Positions 1-14,883 of a DNA stretch of 64,000 bases are shown here, piece by piece (the first letter of the stretch is position 1; the number at the start of each line of letters is the position of its first letter). Origin of the DNA: Chenopodium formosanum (Eukaryota; Streptophyta; Magnoliopsida; Caryophyllales; Amaranthaceae); contig CM044879.1 in NCBI GenBank assembly GCA_024500155.1, forward strand, positions 19,235,572-19,299,571, written 5' to 3'. A model generated the notes under the pieces. The model made no database searches. It was not told the origin of the DNA and saw only the letters and a program-made list of their open reading frames with translations. The translations under genes were made by a program, and so were the position numbers.

Positions 1-159
1 ACAAAGCTTTTTGAATAAAATGAAAGTCAATTGCATTCCACAATGCTAATTGAGTCAAATGAAAGTCAAACACATTCAACAAAGCTAATTGAGTCAAATG
101 AAAGTCAAACACATTCAACAAAGCTTTTAGAATCAAATGAAAGTCAAATACATTCAAAC

Positions 160-209
160 AAAGCTTTTTGAATCAAATGAAAATCAAATGAAAGTCAAAT
201 GCATTCCAC
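160..209 (+). repeat. 50-bp monomer variant with internal 11-bp duplication
   Basis: A standard 39-bp AAAGCTTTTTGAATC-type monomer is lengthened by one extra 11-bp step, so CAAATGAAAAT is followed by CAAATGAAAGT. The same 50-bp form recurs near 1,158, 2,778, 2,988, 4,727 and 4,926 and in their duplicated counterparts, up to about 20,130. I did not see it in the rest of the window. It is a useful marker for the left domain and shows that the monomer can grow by its internal 11-bp step. Confidence 0.85.
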
Positions 210-999
210 AATGCTAATTGAGTCAAATGAAAGTCAAACACATTCAACAAAGCTAATTGAGTCAAATGAAAGTCAAACACATTCAACAAAGCTAATTGAG
301 TCAAATGAAACTCAAACACATTAAACAAAGCTAATTGTGTCAAATGAAAGTCAAACACAGTCAAACAAAGCTTTTTGAATCAAATGAAAGGCAAATGCAT
401 TCAACAAAGCTAATTGAGTCAAATGAAAGTCAAAATCTTTCAACAAAGCTTTAAGAATCAAATGAAAGTCAAATACATTCAAACAAAGCTTTTTGAATCA
501 AATGAAATTCAATTGCATACCACAATGCTAATTAAGTCAAATGAAAGTCAAACACATTCAACAAAGCTAATTGAGTCAAATAAAAGTCAAACACATTCAC
601 ACAAAGCTTTTTAAATCAAATGAAATTCAATTGCATTCCACAATGCTAATTGAGTCAAATGAAAGTCAAACACATTCAACAAAGCTAATTGAGTCAAATG
701 AAAGTCAAACACATTCAAACAAAGCTTTTTGATTGAAATGAAAGTCAATTGCATTCCACAATGCTAATTGAGTCAAATGAAAGTCAAACACATTTAACAA
801 AGCTAATTGAGTCAAATGAAAGTCAAACACATTCAAACAAAGGTTTTTGAATCAAATGAAAGTAATATTCATTTAACAAAGCTAATTGAGTCAAATGAAA
901 GTCAAACTCTTTCAACAAAGCTTTTAGAATCAAATGAAAGTCAAATACATTCAAACAAAGCTTTTTGAATGAAATGAAAGTCAATTGCATTCCACAATG

Positions 1000-3900
1000 C
1001 TAATTGAGTCAAATGAAAGTCAAACACATTCAACAAAGCTAATTGAGTCAAATGAAAGTCAAACACATTCAAAAAAGCTAATTGTGTCAAATGAAAGTCA
1101 AACACATTCAACAAAGCTTTTAGAATCAAATGAAAGTCAAATACATTCAAACAAAGCTTTTTGAATCAAATGAAAATCAAATGAAAGTCAAATTTATTGA
1201 ACAAAGCTTTTTGAATCAAATGAAAGTCAAATTTATTGATCAAAGCTAATTGAGTCAAATGAAAGTCAAACACTTTCAATAAAACTTTTAGAATCAAATG
1301 AAAGTCTAATACGTTTAAACAAAGCTTTTTGAATCAAATGAAAGTGAATTGCATTCCACAATGCTATTTGAGTCAAATGAAAGTCAAACACATTCAACAA
1401 AGCTAATTGTGTCAAATGAAAGTCAAACACAGTCAAACAAAGCTTTTTGAATCAAATGAAAGGCAAATGCATTCAACAAAGCTAATTGAGTCAAATGAAA
1501 GTCAAAATCTTTAAACAAAGCTTTAAGAATCAAATGAAAGTCAAATACATTCAAACAAAGCCTTTTAAATCCAATGAAAGTTAATTGCATACCACAATGC
1601 TAATTGAGTCAAATGAAAGTCAAACGCATTCAACAAAGCTAATTGAGTCAAATGAAAGTCAAACACATTCAACAAAGCTAATTGTGTCAAATGAAAGTCA
1701 AACACATTCAACAAAAGCTAATTGTGTCAAATGAAAGTCAAACACAGTCAAACAAAGCTTTTTGAATCAAATGAAATGCAAATGCATTCAACAAAGCTAA
1801 TTGAGTCAAATGAAAGTCAAAATCTTTAAACAAAGCTTTAAGAATCAAATGAAAGTCAAATACATTCAAACAAAGCTTTTTAAATCCAATGAAAGTCAAT
1901 TGCATACCACAATGCTAATTGAGTCAAATGAAAGTCAAACACATTCAACAAAGCTAATTGAGTCAAATGAAAGTCAAACACATTCAACAAAGCTAATTGT
2001 GTCAAATGAAAGTCAAACACAGTCAAACAAAGCTTTTTGAATCAAATGAAAGGCAAATGCATTCAACAAAGCTAATTGAGTTAAATGAAAGTCAAAATCT
2101 TTCAACAAAGCTTTAAGAATCAAATGAAAGTCAAATACATTCAAACAAAGCCTTTTGAATCAAATGAAAGTCAATTGCATACCACAATGCTAATTAAGTC
2201 AAATGAAAGTCAAACACATACAACAAAGCTAATTGAGTCAAATAAAAGTCAAACACATTCAAACAAAGCTTTTTAAATCAAATGAAATTCAATTGCATTC
2301 CACAATGCTAATTGAGTCAAATGAAAGTCAAACACATTCAACAAAGCTAATTGAGTCAAATGAAAGTCAAACACATTCAAACAAAGCTTTTTGAATGAAA
2401 TGAAAGTCAATTGCATTCCACAATGCTAATTAGTCAAATGAAAGTCAAACACATTCAACAAAGCTAATTGAGTGAAATGAAAGTCAAACACATTCAAACA
2501 AAGCTTTTTGAATCAAATGAAAGTAATATTCATTCAACAAAGCTAATTGAGTCAAATGAAAGTCAAACTCTTTCAACAAAGCTTTTAGAATCAAATGAAA
2601 GTCAAATACATTCAAACAAAGCTTTTTGAATGAAATGAAAGTCAATTGCATTCCACAATGCTAATTGAGTCAAATGAAAGTCAAACACATTCAACAAAGC
2701 TAATTGAGTCAAATGAAAGTCAAACACATTCAACAAAGCTTTTAGAATCAAATGAAAGTCAAATACATTCAAACAAAGCTTTTTGAATCAAATGAAAATC
2801 AAATGAAAGTCAAATGCATTCCACAATGCTAATTGAGTCAAATGAAAGTCAAACACATTCAACAAAGCTAATTGAGTCAAATGAAAATCAAACACATTCA
2901 ACAAAGCTAATTGAGTCAAATGAAAGCCAAACACATTCAACAAAGCTTTTATAATCAAATGAAAGTCAAATACATTCAAACAAAGCTTTTTGAATCAAAT
3001 GAAAATCAAATGAAAGTGAAATGCATTCCACAATGCTAATTGAGTCAAATGAAAGTCAAACACATTCAACAAAGCTAATTGAGTCAAATGAAAGTCAAAC
3101 ACATTTAAACAAAGCTTTTTGAATCAAATGAAAGTCAAATTTATTGATCAAAGCTAATTGAGTCAAATGAAAGTCAAACACATTCAATAAAAATTTTAGA
3201 ATCAAATGAAAGTCTAATACGTTAAACAAAGCTTTTTGAATCAAATGAAAGTGAATTGCATTCCACAATGCTATTTGAGTCAAATGAAAGTCAAACACAT
3301 TCAACAAAGCTAATTGTGTCAAATGAAAGTCAAACACAGTCAAACAAAGCTTTTTGAATCAAATGAAAGGCAAATGCATTCAACAAAGCTAATTGAGTTA
3401 AATGAAAGTCAAAATCTTTAAACAAAGCTTTAAGAATCAAATGAAAGTTAAATACATTCAAACAAAGCTTTTTAAATCCAATGAAAGTTAATTGCATACC
3501 ACAATGCTAATTGAGTCAAATGAAAGTCAAAAACATTCAACAAAGCTAATTGAGTCAAATGAAAGTCAAACACATTTAACAAAGCTAATTGAGTCAAATG
3601 AAAGTCAAACACATTCAACAAAGCAAATTGTGTCAAATGAAAGTCAAACACATTCAACAAAGCTAATTGTGTCAAATGAAAGTCAAACACAGTCAAACAA
3701 AGCTTTTTGAATCAAATGAAATGCAAATGCATTCAACAAAGCTAATTGAGTCAAATGAAAGTCAAAATCTTTAAACAAAGCTTTAAGAATCAAATGAAAG
3801 TCAAATACATTCAAACAAAGCTTTTTAAATCCAATGAAAGTCAATTGCATACCACAATGCTAATTGAGTCAAATGAAAGTTAAACACATTCAACAAAGCT

Positions 3901-6900
3901 AATTGAGTCAAATGAAAGTCAAACACATTCAACAAAGCTAATTGTGTCAAATGAAAGTCAAACACAGTCAAACAAAGCTTTTTGAATCAAATGAAAGGCA
4001 AATGCATTCAACAAAGCTAATTGAGTTAAATGAAAGTCAAAATCTTTCAACAAAGCTTTATGAATCAAATGAAAGTCAAATACATTCAAACAAAGCCTTT
4101 TGAATCAAATGAAAGTCAATTGCATACCACAATGCTAATTAAGTCAAATGAAAGTCAAACACATTCAAGAAAGCTAATTGAGTCAAATAAAAGTCAAACA
4201 CATTCAAACAAAGCTTTTTAAATCAAATGAAATTCAATTGCATTCCACAATGCTAATTGAGTCAAATGAAAGTCAAACACATTCAACAAAGCTAATTGAG
4301 TCAAATGAAAGTCAAACACATTCAAACAAAGCTTTTTGAATGAAATGAAAGTCAATTGCATTCCACAATGCTAATTGAGTCAAATGAAAGTCAAACACAT
4401 TCAACAAAGCTAAATGAGTCAAATGAAAGTCAAACACATTCAAACAAAGCTTTTTGAATCAAATGAAAGTAATATTCATTCAACAAAGCTAATTGAGTCA
4501 AATGAAAGTCAAACTCTTTCAACAAAGCTTTTAGAATAAAATGAAAGTCAAATACATTCAAACAAAGCTTTTTGAATGAAATGAAAGTCAATTGCATTCC
4601 ACAATGCTAATTGAGTCAAATGAAAGTCAAACACATTCAACAAAGCTAATTGAGTCAAATGAAAGTCAAACACATTCAACAAAGCTTTTAGAATCAAATG
4701 AAAGTCAAATACATTCAAACAAAGCTTTTTGAATCAAATGTAAATCAAATGAAAGTCAAATGCATTCCACAATGCTAATTGAGTCAAATGAAAGTCAAAC
4801 TCATTCAACAAAGCTAATTGAGTCAAATGAAAGTCAAACACATTCAACAAAGCTAATTGAGTGATATGAAAGTCAAACACATTCAACAAAGCTTTTATAA
4901 TCAAATGAAAGTCAAATACATTAAAACAATGCTTTTTGAATCAAATGAAAATCAAATGAAAGTGAAATGCATTCCACAATGCTAATTGAGTCAAATGAAA
5001 GTCAAACACATTTAAGAAAGCTAATTGAGTCAAATGAAAGTCAAACACATTCAAACAAAGCTTTTTGAATAAAATGAAAGTCAAATTTATTAATCAAAGC
5101 TAATTGAGTCAAATGAAAGTCAAACATTTTCAATAAAACTTTTAGAATCAAATGAAAGTCAAATATGTTCAAACAAAGCTTTTTGAATCAAATGAAAGTG
5201 AATTGCATTCCACAATGATAATTGAGTCAAATGAAAGTGAAACACATTTAACAAAGCTAATTGAGTCAAATGAAAGTCAAACACATTCAAACAAAGCTTT
5301 TTGAATCAAATGAAAGTCAAATTTATTAATCAAAGCTAATTGAGTTAAATGAAAGTCAAACACTTTGAATAAAACTTTTAGAATCAAATGAAAGTCTAAT
5401 ACGTTTAAACAAAGCTTTTTGAATCAAATGAAAGTGAATTGCATTCCACAATGCTATTTGAGTCAAATGAAAGTCAAACACATTCAACAAAGCTAATTGT
5501 GTCAAATGAAAGTCAAACACAGTCAAACAAAGCTTTTTGAATCAAATGAAAGGCAAATGCATTCAACAAAGCTAATTGAGTTAAATGAAAGTCAAAATCT
5601 TTCAACAAAGCTTTAAGAATCAAATGAAAGTCAAATACATACAAACAAAGCTTTTTGAATCAAATGAAAGTCAATTGCATACCACAATGCGAATTAAGTC
5701 AAATGAAAGTCAAACACATTCAACAAAACTAATTGAGTCAAATAAAAGTAAAACACATTCAAACAAAGCTTTTTAAATCAAATGAAATTCAATTGCATTC
5801 CGCAATGCTAATTGAGTCAAATGAAAGTCAAACACATTCAACAAAGCTAATTGAGTCAAATGAAAGTCAAACACATTCAAACAAAGCTTTTTGAATCAAA
5901 TGAAAGTAATATTCATTGAACAAAGCTAATTGAGTCAAATGAAAGTCAAACTCTTTCAACAAAGCTTTTAGAATCAAATGAAAGTCAAATACATTCAAAC
6001 AAAGCTTTTTGAATGAAATGAAAGTCAATTGCATTCCACAATGCTAATTGAGTCAAATGAAATTCAAACACATTCAACAAAGCTAATTGAGTCAAATGAA
6101 AGTCAAACACATTCAACAAAGATTTTAGAATCAAATGAAAGTCAAATACATTCAAACAAAGCTTTTTGAATCAAATGAAAATCAAATGAAAGTCAAATGC
6201 ATTCCACAATGCTAATTGAGTCAAATGAAAGTCAAACACATTCAACAAAGCTAATTGAGTCAAATGAAAGTCAAACACATTCAACAAAGCTAATTGAGTC
6301 GAATGAAACTCAAACACATTCAACAAAGCTAATTGTGTCAAATGAAAGTCAAACACAGTCAAACAAAGCTTTTTGAATCAAATGAAAGGCAAATACATTC
6401 AACAAAGCTAATTGAGTCAAATGAAAGTCAAAATCTTTCAACAAAGCTTTAAGAATCAAATGAAAGTCAAATACATTCAAACAAAGCTTTTTGAATCAAA
6501 TGAAATTCAATTGCATACCACAATGCTAATTAAGTCAAATGAAAGTCAAACACATTCAACAAAGCTAATTGAGTCAAATAAAAGTCAAACACATTCAAAC
6601 AAAGCTTTTTAAATCAAATGAAATTCAATTGCATTCCACAATGCTAATTGAGTCAAATGAAAGTCAAACACATTCAACAAGCTAATTGAGTCAAATGAAA
6701 GTCAAACACATTCAAACAAAGCTTTTTGATTGAAATGAAAGTCAATTGCATTCCACAATGCTAATTGAGTCAAATGAAAGTCAAACACATTCAACAAAGC
6801 TAATTGAGTCAAATGAAAGTCAAACACATTCAAACAAAGCTTTTTGAATCAAATGAAAGTAATATTCATTCAACAAAGCTAATTGAGTCAAATGAAAGTC

Positions 6901-7882
6901 AAACTCTTTCAACAAAGCTTTTAGAATCAAATGAAAGTCAAATACATTCAAACAAAGCTTTTTAAATGAAATGAAAGTCAATTGCATTCCACAATGCTAA
7001 TTGAGTCAAATGAAAGTCAAACACATTCAACAAAGCTAATTGAGTCAAATGAAAGTCAAACACATTCAAAAAAGCTAATTGTGTCAAATGAAAGTCAAAC
7101 ACATTCAACAAAGCTTTTAGAATCAAATGAAAGTCAAATACATTCAAACAAAGCTTTTTGAATCAAATGAAAATCATATGAAAGTCAAATGCATTCCACA
7201 ATGCTAATTGAGACAAATGAAAGTCAAACACATTTAACAAAGCTAATTGAGTCAAATGAAAGTCAAACACATTCAACAAAGCTAATTGTGTCAAATGAAA
7301 GTCAAACACAGTCAAACAAAGCTTTTTGAATCAAATGAAAGGCAAATGCATTCAACAAAGCTAATTGAGTCAAATGAAAGTCAAACACATTCAACAAAGC
7401 TTTTAGAATCAAATGAAAGTCAAATACATTCAAACAAAGCTTTTTGAATCAAATGAAAATCAAATGAAAGTCAAATGCATTCCAAAATGCAAATTGAGTC
7501 AAATGAAAGTCAAACACATTCAACAAAGCTAATTGAGTCAAATGAAAGTCAAACACATTCAACAAAGCTAATTGTGTCAAATGAAAGTCAAACACAGTCA
7601 AACAAAGCTTTTTGAATCAAATGAAAGGCAAATGCATTCAACAAAGCTAATTGAGTTAAATGAAAGTCAAAATCTTTCAACAAAGCTTTAAGAATCAAAT
7701 GAAAGTCAAATACATTGAAACAAAGCTTTTTGAATCAAATGAAAGTCAATTGCATACCACAATGCTAATTAAGTCAAATGAAAGTCAAACACATTCAACA
7801 AAGCTAATTGAGTCAAATAAAAGTCAAACACATTCAAACAAAGCTTTTTAAATCAAATGAAATTCAATTGCATTCCACAATG
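1000..7882 (+). repeat. 6,883-bp block, copy 1
   Basis: From about position 1,000 the sequence recurs at a constant offset of 6,883 bp. Landmark variants line up base for base, for example 1,801 with 8,684, 3,095 with 9,978 and 5,585 with 12,468. The unit is about 175 average monomer lengths. Its first ~150 bases (about 1,000-1,150) also recur at offset ~5,998, as does the segment to its left (1-1,000), so blocks are nested. It is adjacent to copy 2 with no intervening sequence, that is, a tandem duplication. The exact breakpoint is uncertain because any breakpoint inside a satellite is masked by local similarity. Confidence 0.88.
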
Positions 7883-10800
7883 CTAATTGAGTCAAATGAA
7901 AGTCAAACACATTCAACAAAGCTAATTGAGTCAAATGAAAGTCAAACACATTCAAAAAAGCTAATTGTGTCAAATGAAAGTCAAACACATTCAACAAAGC
8001 TTTTAGAATCAAATGAAAGTCAAATACATTCAAACAAAGCTTTTTGAATCAAATGAAAATCAAATGAAAGTCAAATTTATTGAACAAAGCTTTTTGAATC
8101 AAATGAAAGTCAAATTTATTGATCAAAGCTAATTGAGTCAAATGAAAGTCAAACACTTTCAATAAAACTTTTAGAATCAAATGAAAGTCTAATACGTTTA
8201 AACAAAGCTTTTTGAATCAAATGAAAGTGAATTGCATTCCACAATGCTATTTGAGTCAAATGAAAGTCAAACACATTCAACAAAGCTAATTGTGTCAAAT
8301 GAAAGTCAAACACAGTCAAACAAAGCTTTTTGAATCAAATGAAAGGCAAATGCATTCAACAAAGCTAATTGAGTCAAATGAAAGTCAAAATCTTTAAACA
8401 AAGCTTTAAGAATCAAATGAAAGTCAAATACATTCAAACAAAGCTTTTTAAATCCAATGAAAGTTAATTGCATACCACAATGCTAATTGAGTCAAATGAA
8501 AGTCAAACGCATTCAACAAAGCTAATTGAGTCAAATGAAAGTCAAACACATTCAACAAAGCTAATTGTGTCAAATGAAAGTCAAACACATTCAACAAAAG
8601 CTAATTGTGTCAAATGAAAGTCAAACACAGTCAAACAAAGCTTTTTGAATCAAATGAAATGCAAATGCATTCAACAAAGCTAATTGAGTCAAATGAAAGT
8701 CAAAATCTTTAAACAAAGCTTTAAGAATCAAATGAAAGTCAAATACATTCAAACAAAGCTTTTTAAATCCAATGAAAGTCAATTGCATACCACAATGCTA
8801 ATTGAGTCAAATGAAAGTCAAACACATTCAACAAAGCTAATTGAGTCAAATGAAAGTCAAACACATTCAACAAAGCTAATTGTGTCAAATGAAAGTCAAA
8901 CACAGTCAAACAAAGCTTTTTGAATCAAATGAAAGGCAAATGCATTCAACAAAGCTAATTGAGTTAAATGAAAGTCAAAATCTTTCAACAAAGCTTTAAG
9001 AATCAAATGAAAGTCAAATACATTCAAACAAAGCCTTTTGAATCAAATGAAAGTCAATTGCATACCACAATGCTAATTAAGTCAAATGAAAGTCAAACAC
9101 ATACAACAAAGCTAATTGAGTCAAATAAAAGTCAAACACATTCAAACAAAGCTTTTTAAATCAAATGAAATTCAATTGCATTCCACAATGCTAATTGAGT
9201 CAAATGAAAGTCAAACACATTCAACAAAGCTAATTGAGTCAAATGAAAGTCAAACACATTCAAACAAAGCTTTTTGAATGAAATGAAAGTCAATTGCATT
9301 CCACAATGCTAATTAGTCAAATGAAAGTCAAACACATTCAACAAAGCTAATTGAGTGAAATGAAAGTCAAACACATTCAAACAAAGCTTTTTGAATCAAA
9401 TGAAAGTAATATTCATTCAACAAAGCTAATTGAGTCAAATGAAAGTCAAACTCTTTCAACAAAGCTTTTAGAATCAAATGAAAGTCAAATACATTCAAAC
9501 AAAGCTTTTTGAATGAAATGAAAGTCAATTGCATTCCACAATGCTAATTGAGTCAAATGAAAGTCAAACACATTCAACAAAGCTAATTGAGTCAAATGAA
9601 AGTCAAACACATTCAACAAAGCTTTTAGAATCAAATGAAAGTCAAATACATTCAAACAAAGCTTTTTGAATCAAATGAAAATCAAATGAAAGTCAAATGC
9701 ATTCCACAATGCTAATTGAGTCAAATGAAAGTCAAACACATTCAACAAAGCTAATTGAGTCAAATGAAAATCAAACACATTCAACAAAGCTAATTGAGTC
9801 AAATGAAAGCCAAACACATTCAACAAAGCTTTTATAATCAAATGAAAGTCAAATACATTCAAACAAAGCTTTTTGAATCAAATGAAAATCAAATGAAAGT
9901 GAAATGCATTCCACAATGCTAATTGAGTCAAATGAAAGTCAAACACATTCAACAAAGCTAATTGAGTCAAATGAAAGTCAAACACATTTAAACAAAGCTT
10001 TTTGAATCAAATGAAAGTCAAATTTATTGATCAAAGCTAATTGAGTCAAATGAAAGTCAAACACATTCAATAAAAATTTTAGAATCAAATGAAAGTCTAA
10101 TACGTTAAACAAAGCTTTTTGAATCAAATGAATGTGAATTGCATTCCACAATGCTATTTGAGTCAAATGAAAGTCAAACACATTCAACAAAGCTAATTGT
10201 GTCAAATGAAAGTCAAACACAGTCAAACAAAGCTTTTTGAATCAAATGAAAGGCAAATGCATTCAACAAAGCTAATTGAGTTAAATGAAAGTCAAAATCT
10301 TTAAACAAAGCTTTAAGAATCAAATGAAAGTCAAATACATTCAAACAAAGCTTTTTAAATCCAATGAAAGTTAATTGCATACCACAATGCTAATTGAGTC
10401 AAATGAAAGTCAAAAACATTCAACAAAGCTAATTGAGTCAAATGAAAGTCAAACACATTTAACAAAGCTAATTGAGTCAAATGAAAGTCAAACACATTCA
10501 ACAAAGCAAATTGTGTCAAATGAAAGTCAAACACATTCAACAAAGCTAATTGTGTCAAATGAAAGTCAAACACAGTCAAACAAAGCTTTTTGAATCAAAT
10601 GAAATGCAAATGCATTCAACAAAGCTAATTGAGTCAAATGAAAGTCAAAATCTTTAAACAAAGCTTTAAGAATCAAATGAAAGTCAAATACATTCAAACA
10701 AAGCTTTTTAAATCCAATGAAAGTCAATTGCATACCACAATGCTAATTGAGTCAAATGAAAGTTAAACACATTCAACAAAGCTAATTGAGTCAAATGAAA

Positions 10801-13800
10801 GTCAAACACATTCAACAAAGCTAATTGTGTCAAATGAAAGTCAAACACAGTCAAACAAAGCTTTTTGAATCAAATGAAAGGCAAATGCATTCAACAAAGC
10901 TAATTGAGTTAAATGAAAGTCAAAATCTTTCAACAAAGCTTTATGAATCAAATGAAAGTCAAATACATTCAAACAAAGCCTTTTGAATCAAATGAAAGTC
11001 AATTGCATACCACAATGCTAATTAAGTCAAATGAAAGTCAAACACATTCAAGAAAGCTAATTGAGTCAAATAAAAGTCAAACACATTCAAACAAAGCTTT
11101 TTAAATCAAATGAAATTCAATTGCATTCCACAATGCTAATTGAGTCAAATGAAAGTCAAACACATTCAACAAAGCTAATTGAGTCAAATGAAAGTCAAAC
11201 ACATTCAAACAAAGCTTTTTGAATGAAATGAAAGTCAATTGCATTCCACAATGCTAATTGAGTCAAATGAAAGTCAAACACATTCAACAAAGCTAAATGA
11301 GTCAAATGAAAGTCAAACACATTCAAACAAAGCTTTTTGAATCAAATGAAAGTAATATTCATTCAACAAAGCTAATTGAGTCAAATGAAAGTCAAACTCT
11401 TTCAACAAAGCTTTTAGAATAAAATGAAAGTCAAATACATTCAAACAAAGCTTTTTGAATGAAATGAAAGTCAATTGCATTCCACAATGCTAATTGAGTC
11501 AAATGAAAGTCAAACACATTCAACAAAGCTAATTGAGTCAAATGAAAGTCAAACACATTCAACAAAGCTTTTAGAATCAAATGAAAGTCAAATACATTCA
11601 AACAAAGCTTTTTGAATCAAATGTAAATCAAATGAAAGTCAAATGCATTCCACAATGCTAATTGAGTCAAATGAAAGTCAAACTCATTCAACAAAGCTAA
11701 TTGAGTCAAATGAAAGTCAAACACATTCAACAAAGCTAATTGAGTGATATGAAAGTCAAACACATTCAACAAAGCTTTTATAATCAAATGAAAGTCAAAT
11801 ACATTAAAACAATGCTTTTTGAATCAAATGAAAATCAAATGAAAGTGAAATGCATTCCACAATGCTAATTGAGTCAAATGAAAGTCAAACACATTTAAGA
11901 AAGCTAATTGAGTCAAATGAAAGTCAAACACATTCAAACAAAGCTTTTTGAATAAAATGAAAGTCAAATTTATTAATCAAAGCTAATTGAGTCAAATGAA
12001 AGTCAAACATTTTCAATAAAACTTTTAGAATCAAATGAAAGTCAAATATGTTCAAACAAAGCTTTTTGAATCAAATGAAAGTGAATTGCATTCCACAATG
12101 ATAATTGAGTCAAATGAAAGTGAAACACATTTAACAAAGCTAATTGAGTCAAATGAAAGTCAAACACATTCAAACAAAGCTTTTTGAATCAAATGAAAGT
12201 CAAATTTATTAATCAAAGCTAATTGAGTTAAATGAAAGTCAAACACTTTCAATAAAACTTTTAGAATCAAATGAAAGTCTAATACGTTTAAACAAAGCTT
12301 TTTGAATCAAATGAAAGTGAATTGCATTCCACAATGCTATTTGAGTCAAATGAAAGTCAAACACATTCAACAAAGCTAATTGTGTCAAATGAAAGTCAAA
12401 CACAGTCAAACAAAGCTTTTTGAATCAAATGAAAGGCAAATGCATTCAACAAAGCTAATTGAGTTAAATGAAAGTCAAAATCTTTCAACAAAGCTTTAAG
12501 AATCAAATGAAAGTCAAATACATACAAACAAAGCTTTTTGAATCAAATGAAAGTCAATTGCATACCACAATGCGAATTAAGTCAAATGAAAGTCAAACAC
12601 ATTCAACAAAACTAATTGAGTCAAATAAAAGTAAAACACATTCAAACAAAGCTTTTTAAATCAAATGAAATTCAATTGCATTCCGCAATGCTAATTGAGT
12701 CAAATGAAAGTCAAACACATTCAACAAAGCTAATTGAGTCAAATGAAAGTCAAACACATTCAAACAAAGCTTTTTGAATCAAATGAAAGTAATATTCATT
12801 GAACAAAGCTAATTGAGTCAAATGAAAGTCAAACTCTTTCAACAAAGCTTTTAGAATCAAATGAAAGTCAAATACATTCAAACAAAGCTTTTTGAATGAA
12901 ATGAAAGTCAATTGCATTCCACAATGCTAATTGAGTCAAATGAAATTCAAACACATTCAACAAAGCTAATTGAGTCAAATGAAAGTCAAACACATTCAAC
13001 AAAGCTTTTAGAATCAAATGAAAGTCAAATACATTCAAACAAAGCTTTTTGAATCAAATGAAAATCAAATGAAAGTCAAATGCATTCCACAATGCTAATT
13101 GAGTCAAATGAAAGTCAAACACATTCAACAAAGCTAATTGAGTCAAATGAAAGTCAAACACATTCAACAAAGCTAATTGAGTCGAATGAAACTCAAACAC
13201 ATTCAACAAAGCTAATTGTGTCAAATGAAAGTCAAACACAGTCAAACAAAGCTTTTTGAATCAAATGAAAGGCAAATACATTCAACAAAGCTAATTGAGT
13301 CAAATGAAAGTCAAAATCTTTCAACAAAGCTTTAAGAATCAAATGAAAGTCAAATACATTCAAACAAAGCTTTTTGAATCAAATGAAATTCAATTGCATA
13401 CCACAATGCTAATTAAGTCAAATGAAAGTCAAACACATTCAACAAAGCTAATTGAGTCAAATAAAAGTCAAACACATTCAAACAAAGCTTTTTAAATCAA
13501 ATGAAATTCAATTGCATTCCACAATGCTAATTGAGTCAAATGAAAGTCAAACACATTCAACAAAGCTAATTGAGTCAAATAAAAGTCAAACACATTCAAA
13601 CAAAGCTTTTTAAATCAAATGAAATTCAATTGCATTCCACAATGCTAATTGAGTCAAATGAAAGTCAAACACATTCAACAAGCTAATTGAGTCAAATGAA
13701 AGTCAAACACATTCAAACAAAGCTTTTTGATTGAAATGAAAGTCAATTGCATTCCACAATGCTAATTGAGTCAAATGAAAGTCAAACACATTCAACAAAG

Positions 13801-14883
13801 CTAATTGAGTCAAATGAAAGTCAAACACATTCAAACAAAGCTTTTTGAATCAAATGAAAGTAATATTCATTCAACAAAGCTAATTGAGTCAAATGAAAGT
13901 CAAACTCTTTCAACAAAGCTTTTAGAATCAAATGAAAGTCAAATACATTCAAACAAAGCTTTTTAAATGAAATGAAAGTCAATTGCATTCCACAATGCTA
14001 ATTGAGTCAAATGAAAGTCAAACACATTCAACAAAGCTAATTGAGTCAAATGAAAGTCAAACACATTCAAAAAAGCTAATTGTGTCAAATGAAAGTCAAA
14101 CACATTCAACAAAGCTTTTAGAATCAAATGAAAGTCAAATACATTCAAACAAAGCTATTTGAATCAAATGAAAATCATATGAAAGTCAAATGCATTCCAC
14201 AATGCTAATTGAGACAAATGAAAGTCAAACACATTTAACAAAGCTAATTGAGTCAAATGAAAGTCAAACACATTCAACAAAGCTAATTGTGTCAAATGAA
14301 AGTCAAACACAGTCAAACAAAGCTTTTTGAATCAAATGAAAGGCAAATGCATTCAACAAAGCTAATTGAGTCAAATGAAAGTCAAACACATTCAACAAAG
14401 CTTTTAGAATCAAATGAAAGTCAAATACATTCAAACAAAGCTTTTTGAATCAAATGAAAATCAAATGAAAGTCAAATGCATTCCAAAATGCAAATTGAGT
14501 CAAATGAAAGTCAAACACATTCAACAAAGCTAATTGAGTCAAATGAAAGTCAAACACATTCAACAAAGCTAATTGTGTCAAATGAAAGTCAAACACAGTC
14601 AAACAAAGCTTTTTGAATCAAATGAAAGGCAAATGCATTCAACAAAGCTAATTGAGTTAAATGAAAGTCAAAATCTTTCAACAAAGCTTTAAGAATCAAA
14701 TGAAAGTCAAATACATTGAAACAAAGCTTTTTGAATCAAATGGAAGTCAATTGCATACCACAATGCTAATTAAGTCAAATGAAAGTCAAACACATTCAAC
14801 AAAGCTAATTGAGTCAAATAAAAGTCAAACACATTCAAACAAAGCTTTTTAAATCAAATGAAATTCAATTGCATTCCACAATG
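7883..14883 (+). repeat. 6,883-bp block, copy 2 (with 118-bp insertion)
   Basis: Second copy of the preceding block. Up to about 13,450 it matches at offset 6,883; beyond that at 7,001, because of an additional 118-bp duplication. Single-base differences from copy 1 that I could find are few: 3,250 A / 10,133 T; 3,449 T / 10,332 C; 5,367 G / 12,250 C; 7,156 T / 14,157 A; 7,742 A / 14,743 G. That list is from reading by eye and may miss some, but it implies very high identity over almost 7 kb. A recent unequal exchange or replication-based duplication fits; an assembly duplication is the alternative. Confidence 0.87.
13454..13689 (+). repeat. 118-bp tandem duplication (three monomers)
   Basis: The segment beginning GAGTCAAATAAAAGTC at 13,454 repeats at 13,572, exactly 118 bp later. 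The corresponding place in copy 1 (near 6,571) has only one copy. The unit is three monomers (39+39+40), half of the 236-bp HOR. It arose after the 6.9-kb block duplication, or was lost from copy 1. Confidence 0.85.
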
